Shown piece by piece: positions 59,597 to 64,000 of a DNA stretch of 64,000 nt. Location of the stretch: assembly GCA_903970475.1 (NCBI GenBank), contig CAJCIQ010000142.1, positions 1-64,000 on the forward strand, given 5' to 3'. The notes under the pieces were generated by a model. It made no database searches and was not told the DNA's origin. It saw nothing but the letters and a program-made list of their open reading frames with translations. Each line of letters opens with the position of its first letter. Position 1 is the stretch's first letter. This stretch comes from Beijerinckiaceae bacterium (lineage in GTDB: Bacteria; Bacteroidota; Bacteroidia; Chitinophagales; Chitinophagaceae). The position numbers and the translations under genes were made by a program.

Positions 59597-60418
59597 ATGT
59601 CTTACTTACAAACAGCAGACGGTACCCAGTTATTTTATCAGGATCTAGGAAAAGGTGCTCCCATTGTTTTTGTCCATGGCTGGTGCATCAGCTCAGATTC
59701 CTGGGAATCGGTCATCAATGAACTGCCTCAGCAAGGAGTACGCGTTATTGTCTATGATCAAAGGGGCTGCGATCGCTCGGACAAACCCGTGGATGGATAC
59801 GATTATACCACACTAGCCCAGGACCTCCGGGACCTGATCGAACACCTGGACCTGCATGAGGTCACTTTGGTTGGGCATTCCCTGGGATGTGGTGTTGCTG
59901 CCCGGTATCTTTCCCGCTTTAACACCGGCAGGGTGGTCCGCAGTGTATGGACGGCACCAACTACACCTTTCGCGATTCAAACACAGGATAATCCCGATGG
60001 AATAGATCCGGCGATTTTCATTGAGTTGTTGGGACAGATTCGTGCCGATAGAGCAGGTTATGTTCAAAATTTAGCCCACCCATTTTTTGCAGGTCCTAAA
60101 GCCGAATTGCCTGTATCCAAAGCACTCCTGGAATGGGGCGTGAACATCACCATGTCTGCTTCACCCTTTGCCGCCTATAGCATGTTCTATACTTGTATCA
60201 ACAGTGACCAAAGGGAAGAAATCAAAACGATACAGATACCCGTCCTTTTGCTGCACGGGGCCCTGGATATGAGTGCGCCACTTCACCTCACGTCCAAAAA
60301 GAGCCTGGATCTCCTGCCCAACGGTACTTTAAAAGTATATCCGGAAGGGGCCCATGGATTTTATATGGTAGAGGGGCCAAAGGTCAGAAAGGATATACTG
60401 GAGTTCATTAGTAAGTAG
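59597..60418 (+). CDS. alpha/beta hydrolase (haloperoxidase-like), divergent from an AraC regulator
   Basis: 273 residues from MSYLQTADGTQLFYQDLGKG. Oxyanion part FVHGWCISSDSWES, VIVYDQRGCDRSDKP, nucleophile LVGHSLGCGVAARY, acid LLLHGALDMSAPLH and His in YPEGAHGFYMVEG. Similar to the non-heme haloperoxidase/esterase group. Ends before a stem-loop (60438-60464). Second copy of the hydrolase/AraC module. Confidence 0.9.
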   Translation: MSYLQTADGTQLFYQDLGKGAPIVFVHGWCISSDSWESVINELPQQGVRVIVYDQRGCDRSDKPVDGYDYTTLAQDLRDLIEHLDLHEVTLVGHSLGCGVAARYLSRFNTGRVVRSVWTAPTTPFAIQTQDNPDGIDPAIFIELLGQIRADRAGYVQNLAHPFFAGPKAELPVSKALLEWGVNITMSASPFAAYSMFYTCINSDQREEIKTIQIPVLLLHGALDMSAPLHLTSKKSLDLLPNGTLKVYPEGAHGFYMVEGPKVRKDILEFISK

Positions 60419-60437
60419 GATGTTGGTTTTGTGCAAC

Positions 60438-60464
60438 AAGGGTCGCCGGAAATGGCGGCCCTTT
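60438..60464 (+). terminator. stem-loop terminator of the hydrolase gene
   Basis: AAGGGTCGCC (60438-60447) pairs with GGCGGCCCTT (60454-60463) with one G-T pair and a 6-nt loop, followed by a short T run. Confidence 0.5.
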
Positions 60465-60491
60465 AGTATATTGCCCGCACAATAGCCAGCC

Positions 60492-60920
60492 ATGAACCTA
60501 CACGAAGTCAACTTTGAACTTTCTTTTCCTGTTCCGGTTGCTACGATCTGGAAAGCCTGGACGGATCCCGAAACCATGTTGAAATGGATTGGATCTGACC
60601 CCAATGGAAAAGGCCTGAAGGCCAGCATTAATTTAAAAGTGGGGGGCGAATACGAATTTACCTTTGAGAACTCAGATGGAGAAATGCATACCAACTATGG
60701 CACTTACCTGGAAATAGTACCTATGACTTATCTGAAGTATGATTTTCATTGGGTAAGTGAACCAGGGTATACGTCTTATGTTGTAGTGGAATTGTCAGAG
60801 GATGACCAGGGTACTAAAATGTACTTTACCCATAGCAGCCTCAGTCCGGAATCTGCGCACGATTATCAATACGGATGGGGCAGGACGTTTGAAAAGTTAG
60901 CGACCCTGGTGGCGGGCTAG
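60492..60920 (+). CDS. SRPBCC/AHSA1-type protein
   Basis: 142 residues: FELSFPVPVATIWKAWTDPE, LKVGGEYEFTFENSDGEMHT, and YVVVELSEDDQGTKMYFTHS with the C-terminal helix YGWGRTFEKLATLV. This is the Bet v1-like activator-of-Hsp90 homologue fold that binds hydrophobic ligands. Overlaps the convergent DinB gene by 24 nt. Target unknown. Confidence 0.85.
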   Translation: MNLHEVNFELSFPVPVATIWKAWTDPETMLKWIGSDPNGKGLKASINLKVGGEYEFTFENSDGEMHTNYGTYLEIVPMTYLKYDFHWVSEPGYTSYVVVELSEDDQGTKMYFTHSSLSPESAHDYQYGWGRTFEKLATLVAG

Positions 60921-61253
60921 GGCTTCGTCTATTCGTTTCTTTTGATGCAGGTGATGCCTCATGTGCATAAACACACCGGTGAAGGGTCCCTGGATTTGTT
61001 TGTTTGGAAAACTACCGAGGGCAAACATTACCTTAGCCTCTTCATACATCTCCCTTTCTTTGTCTGTACCAGAAGCTAAACTTGCTTTGGCTTGATCCAG
61101 TTGCCGGCGGCTATTATCCAACAAATGGATATACACCTGGCCCATTGACCAGCTCTGTGGTTCAGGCTCCTCCAGCAGTTGATCTATGGTATATTGATCA
61201 AGAAAATCAATCCACTGGGTTATGGTCTCGTCAAAAGAAGGCTGCATAACCAA
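60897..61253 (-). CDS. DinB-family protein
   Basis: 118 residues starting MVMQPSFDETITQWIDFLDQ, with the DinB four-helix pattern (YTIDQLLEEPEPQSWSMGQV, YIHLLDNSRRQLDQAKASLA, HMRHHLHQKKRIDEALARH). The three metal ligands appear as His in the YIHL helix and two His in the MRHHLHQ helix. Possible bacillithiol- or thiol-transferase-like enzyme; substrate unknown. M3 (61247) is an alternative start. Confidence 0.85.
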   Translation of the reverse strand: MVMQPSFDETITQWIDFLDQYTIDQLLEEPEPQSWSMGQVYIHLLDNSRRQLDQAKASLASGTDKEREMYEEAKVMFALGSFPNKQIQGPFTGVFMHMRHHLHQKKRIDEALARHQGR

Positions 61254-61319
61254 AGATAACTATTTCGTGCAACCGTTTGTCCAGGTGCGTTTTCAATAAT
61301 TTCCTGCACCTTTAGTAGG

Positions 61320-63404
61320 ATGCGGACACTCCTATTTCTACTTGCCGGTATGCTCCCCTTTGCCCTCCGGGCCCAGCAGTCTAATCCCCCACCCTTTGTC
61401 ATACCAGCATTGTCACATTGGAAGGGCGGTCAAGGAGTGTTCATCCTGGAGCAAAACGCCTCCATCGTATATAACCCATCCCAGGCGGATAGTTTAGCGC
61501 CTATTGCCAAAGTACTCCAACAAGACCTTCGTACATGGATGACCGTTTCGGTAAGGGCTGGCCAACCTCAACCTGGAGATGTATTTTTACGTCTGGAACC
61601 GGAAGCGCGTTCGTTGACAGTTGGAAACGGACCGGCAGGAGACAGCGCCTTGGCCGCCGTCACCGGACCGGTCGGAGCCCTCGGCCCTGAAGGCTATCAG
61701 CTCATCGCATCGGCACATCAACTGCAAATACTTGCACCCAGGACCAAAGGTGTATTTTGGGCCACCCGTACCTTACTACAAGTACTTCAGCAGGACAACC
61801 TGCATGACCATTTTCCATGCGGCTCCGCAGAAGATGCACCGGCCTATGCCATCCGGGGTTTTGTGTTGGATGACGGGCGCAAGTTTTTTACCCTGGATTT
61901 TTTACAACAATATGTAAAGCTGTTATCCTACTATAAGCTCAATGATTTCCATATCCACTTAAATGACAACGGCTTTAAAAAATACTTTCACAACAACTGG
62001 GATTCTACATACGCCGCCTTCCGCCTTCAAAGTGATACCTACCCTTCCCTGACGGCCAGAGATGGCTTTTACACCAAACAGGAATTCCGCGACCTACAAG
62101 CCCTGGCCAGGTCCTATGGTGTTAACATCGTACCGGAGATTGATGTACCCGCGCATGCGCTGGCTTTTACACACCTGCGTCCTGAGATCGGCTCCAAAAA
62201 ATATGGTATGGATCATCTTGATTTAGACAATCCGGTTACTTATCAAGTGATAGATAGTGTATTCAGCGAATACCTTTCAGGTCCTAATCCAGTGTTTACG
62301 GGCCAGGAAGTCCATATTGGAACAGATGAGTATGCCAAGGAAGCTTCAGAGTCCTTCAGGGCATTTACCGATCACTATATCCGACTGGTGGAAAGCTATG
62401 GGAAATCAGCCCGGGTCTGGGGCGCGCTTACGCATGCCCAGGGAAAAACACCGGTTAAAGTGCAAGGCGTTACCATGAATGTATGGTATAACGGTTATGC
62501 TGATCCGGTAGCCATGAAAAAGCTGGGCTACCGCATCATTTCTACACCCGACGGATGGCTCTATATCGTACCCGCTGCTGGATATTATTATGATTATCTG
62601 GACCTGCAAGAATTATTCAACAAATGGGAACCCATTCAAGTTGGTGATGTGCGCTTTGAAAAAGGGGATCCACAGATACTCGGTGGTTCCTTTGCTGTCT
62701 GGAATGATATAGTAGGCAACGGTATTACAGAAAAAGATGTGCATGATCGCGTATTTCCTGCCATGCAGGTACTCGCCCAAAAGATGTGGAGGGGAACGGA
62801 CTCCTCCCTCACTTATGCTACTTTTTCGGCTGGCGCAAAACATTTAGGGGAATCTCCAGGGTACAATATGAGGGCCAAACTGCCATCCAAAAATGGAGTA
62901 GTCTACCAAAAAAGTTTTGCAGGCCCCCAGCAACCCAAAGGGCTGCATTTGGTGCCCGGCAAAAGCTACTCCCCTATCCCTTATTCAGAAATTGGATATG
63001 ATTATAAAGTAACCTTTAGCATATGGCCGGAAAAGGATAACCAACCCGATGCAGTACTATTCTCCTCTCCCCATGCCAAGGTCAAACTCAGACAAGGCGG
63101 CAGTAACCAACTAGGCTTCTCCAGGGAAGGATACGATTATCAGTTTGATTATGCTGTTCCGCCAGCGCAATGGACTAAAATCACGATTACAGGCGACCAT
63201 TTGGGCACCGCTCTTTACGTGAATGATTCCCTGATCCAACGTTTGAATGAAGCGCGCATTGGCTTTCCCGGAGTGAAAGATTCCATTACTAAAGTCCAGA
63301 CACTTGTTTTCCCCCTGCAACGTATTGGTGATAGCACCCATTCCTTTAAGGGTTATATCCGGGATGTGCTCGTGGAGGATGTTTCCATTACATTGCATGA
63401 ATAA
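61320..63404 (+). CDS. beta-N-acetylhexosaminidase (GH20)
   Basis: 694 residues with a signal peptide (MRTLLFLLAGMLPFALRAQQ). N-terminal GH20b-like domain, then the TIM barrel: VLDDGRKFFTLDFLQQYVKL, NDFHIHLNDNGFKKYF, VNIVPEIDVPAHALAF, and the catalytic pair Asp336-Glu337 in VHIGTDEYAKE. The C-terminal 150 residues form a beta domain (KVTFSIWPEKDNQPDAVLFS, FSREGYDYQFDYAVPPAQWT) perhaps for sugar binding. It removes GlcNAc or GalNAc from chitin or glycan ends outside the cytoplasm. No SusCD pair is present nearby. Confidence 0.93.
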   Translation: MRTLLFLLAGMLPFALRAQQSNPPPFVIPALSHWKGGQGVFILEQNASIVYNPSQADSLAPIAKVLQQDLRTWMTVSVRAGQPQPGDVFLRLEPEARSLTVGNGPAGDSALAAVTGPVGALGPEGYQLIASAHQLQILAPRTKGVFWATRTLLQVLQQDNLHDHFPCGSAEDAPAYAIRGFVLDDGRKFFTLDFLQQYVKLLSYYKLNDFHIHLNDNGFKKYFHNNWDSTYAAFRLQSDTYPSLTARDGFYTKQEFRDLQALARSYGVNIVPEIDVPAHALAFTHLRPEIGSKKYGMDHLDLDNPVTYQVIDSVFSEYLSGPNPVFTGQEVHIGTDEYAKEASESFRAFTDHYIRLVESYGKSARVWGALTHAQGKTPVKVQGVTMNVWYNGYADPVAMKKLGYRIISTPDGWLYIVPAAGYYYDYLDLQELFNKWEPIQVGDVRFEKGDPQILGGSFAVWNDIVGNGITEKDVHDRVFPAMQVLAQKMWRGTDSSLTYATFSAGAKHLGESPGYNMRAKLPSKNGVVYQKSFAGPQQPKGLHLVPGKSYSPIPYSEIGYDYKVTFSIWPEKDNQPDAVLFSSPHAKVKLRQGGSNQLGFSREGYDYQFDYAVPPAQWTKITITGDHLGTALYVNDSLIQRLNEARIGFPGVKDSITKVQTLVFPLQRIGDSTHSFKGYIRDVLVEDVSITLHE

Positions 63405-63501
63405 ATAACATCTACTGCGGCTTTGGGAGCTTCGACGCTCTGAGGAAACATCATACATCGAAACGCTGTTTGATTCCAATGTGTGCGGGATGCGAACAAT
63501 A

Positions 63502-63942
63502 CTAACCCGTCATTATTCGTTTCAGATCTTTCAACCGTTGACGGACATTGCGTCGCAGTATATGCAATATCCAACCAGAAGCCAGGTTAAAAGGGAATCT
63601 TAGGGTAAAGGAATAGAGAAAAATAACCTTTGTCTGTCTGCCTTCCTTTTTAAATCGCCAGGAACCCTGGAAAGTGCTGAACAAAAATGGGCCTTTGGTC
63701 ATTTGAATGGCAGTGACTTCCGGTCTTCTAAAGGAAACGTACTGAGTCACCATACCAAGCCCGTTCCGTGCGACACAGTATACCCTAACGCCGATGCCAG
63801 CAGCCGTCGCCCCATCGATGAGATCTGCTGCCTGCAAAAAGGTATCCCAACGCAGGCGCTGATGATAATCCTGGGTGTAGTCGAAAACCTGTTCAGGGGT
63901 AGCGTCAATGAGAATGGATTCTTCGAACCTGAGGGATTTCAT
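63502..63942 (-). CDS. SRPBCC family protein (polyketide cyclase-like)
   Basis: 146 residues: SILIDATPEQVFDYTQDYHQ, RWDTFLQAADLIDGATAAGI, GVRVYCVARNGLGMVTQYVS, and an unusual basic C-terminus (HILRRNVRQRLKDLKRIMTG). A lipid- or ligand-binding START-like fold. Nothing in its neighbourhood specifies the ligand; the window ends 58 nt upstream of its start. Confidence 0.85.
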   Translation of the reverse strand: MKSLRFEESILIDATPEQVFDYTQDYHQRLRWDTFLQAADLIDGATAAGIGVRVYCVARNGLGMVTQYVSFRRPEVTAIQMTKGPFLFSTFQGSWRFKKEGRQTKVIFLYSFTLRFPFNLASGWILHILRRNVRQRLKDLKRIMTG

Positions 63943-64000
63943 GTATGACTATTTCTCCCCGTAAAACCAATACTCAGCCGTATAAGGAACAGAAATAGAT

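Noticed and set aside
1-64000. tRNA genes, CRISPR arrays, insertion sequences, prophage genes
   Set aside because: None was recognised by reading both strands; no TPsiC-type cloverleaf ends, spaced repeats or transposase/integrase motifs were found.

Overview
This window looks like chromosome from a member of the Bacteroidota, most likely Chitinophagaceae. The reasons are the gene families (LytTR/LytS pair, DUF4395, AraC regulators with an OruR-type N-domain, TlpA fused to DUF3738, linoleoyl-CoA-type desaturase, DUF4142/DUF2383 proteins, GH20, Ada/AlkB), the lack of Shine-Dalgarno signals, and several Bacteroidota-type -7 boxes (TAnnTTTG-like) directly before start codons. No rRNA, tRNA, CRISPR array, prophage or insertion sequence was seen.

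Layout. 1-6.3 kb: the 3' part of a very large cyclic beta-1,2-glucan synthase-like enzyme, convergent with an outer-membrane beta-barrel gene. 7.7-11.1 kb: small proteins, a DUF3237 protein, a divergent SDR, an ABM-domain protein and a truncated hemoglobin. 11.2-12.1 kb: a scar joining the tails of a DUF4143 ATPase and a MATE transporter. 12.2-16 kb: desaturase, AI-2E transporter, cyclophilin, VOC protein. 16-19 kb: receiver-only regulator and a LytS/LytTR pair. 19-22.2 kb: DUF4395, class V aminotransferase, GreA-like protein, lipoprotein. 22.3-28 kb: another scar (epimerase start joined to an AraC tail), a large membrane protein, an orphan antitoxin-like protein, DUF1444, a flavin reductase and an NtrC-like regulator with a pseudo-receiver. 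28.5-32 kb: DUF4142/DUF2383 operon and an ECF41 sigma operon with a recognisable autoregulatory promoter. 32.3-36.2 kb: a 1287-residue protein with beta-trefoil (ricin-type) repeats and an unassigned C-terminal half. 36-43 kb: AraC, SGNH hydrolase, AlkB with a 2OG oxygenase, and an AraC/hydrolase divergent module. 43-50 kb: regulator-rich region (two coupled AraC genes, HxlR, Crp, Ada) containing two broken zinc alcohol dehydrogenases. 50-57 kb: second divergent SDR, then an envelope cluster (TlpA-DUF3738, retropepsin-like protein lacking its aspartates, membrane protein) divergent from a two-component system. 57-64 kb: serine hydrolase, second AraC/hydrolase module, small-molecule proteins, GH20 hexosaminidase and SRPBCC proteins.

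Themes. Envelope and glycan functions, plus many one- and two-component regulators next to small metabolic enzymes. At least four loci are broken by internal deletions with no mobile element nearby, leaving intact regulators without an intact neighbour. Several proteins keep a fold but have lost its catalytic or phosphorylation residues.
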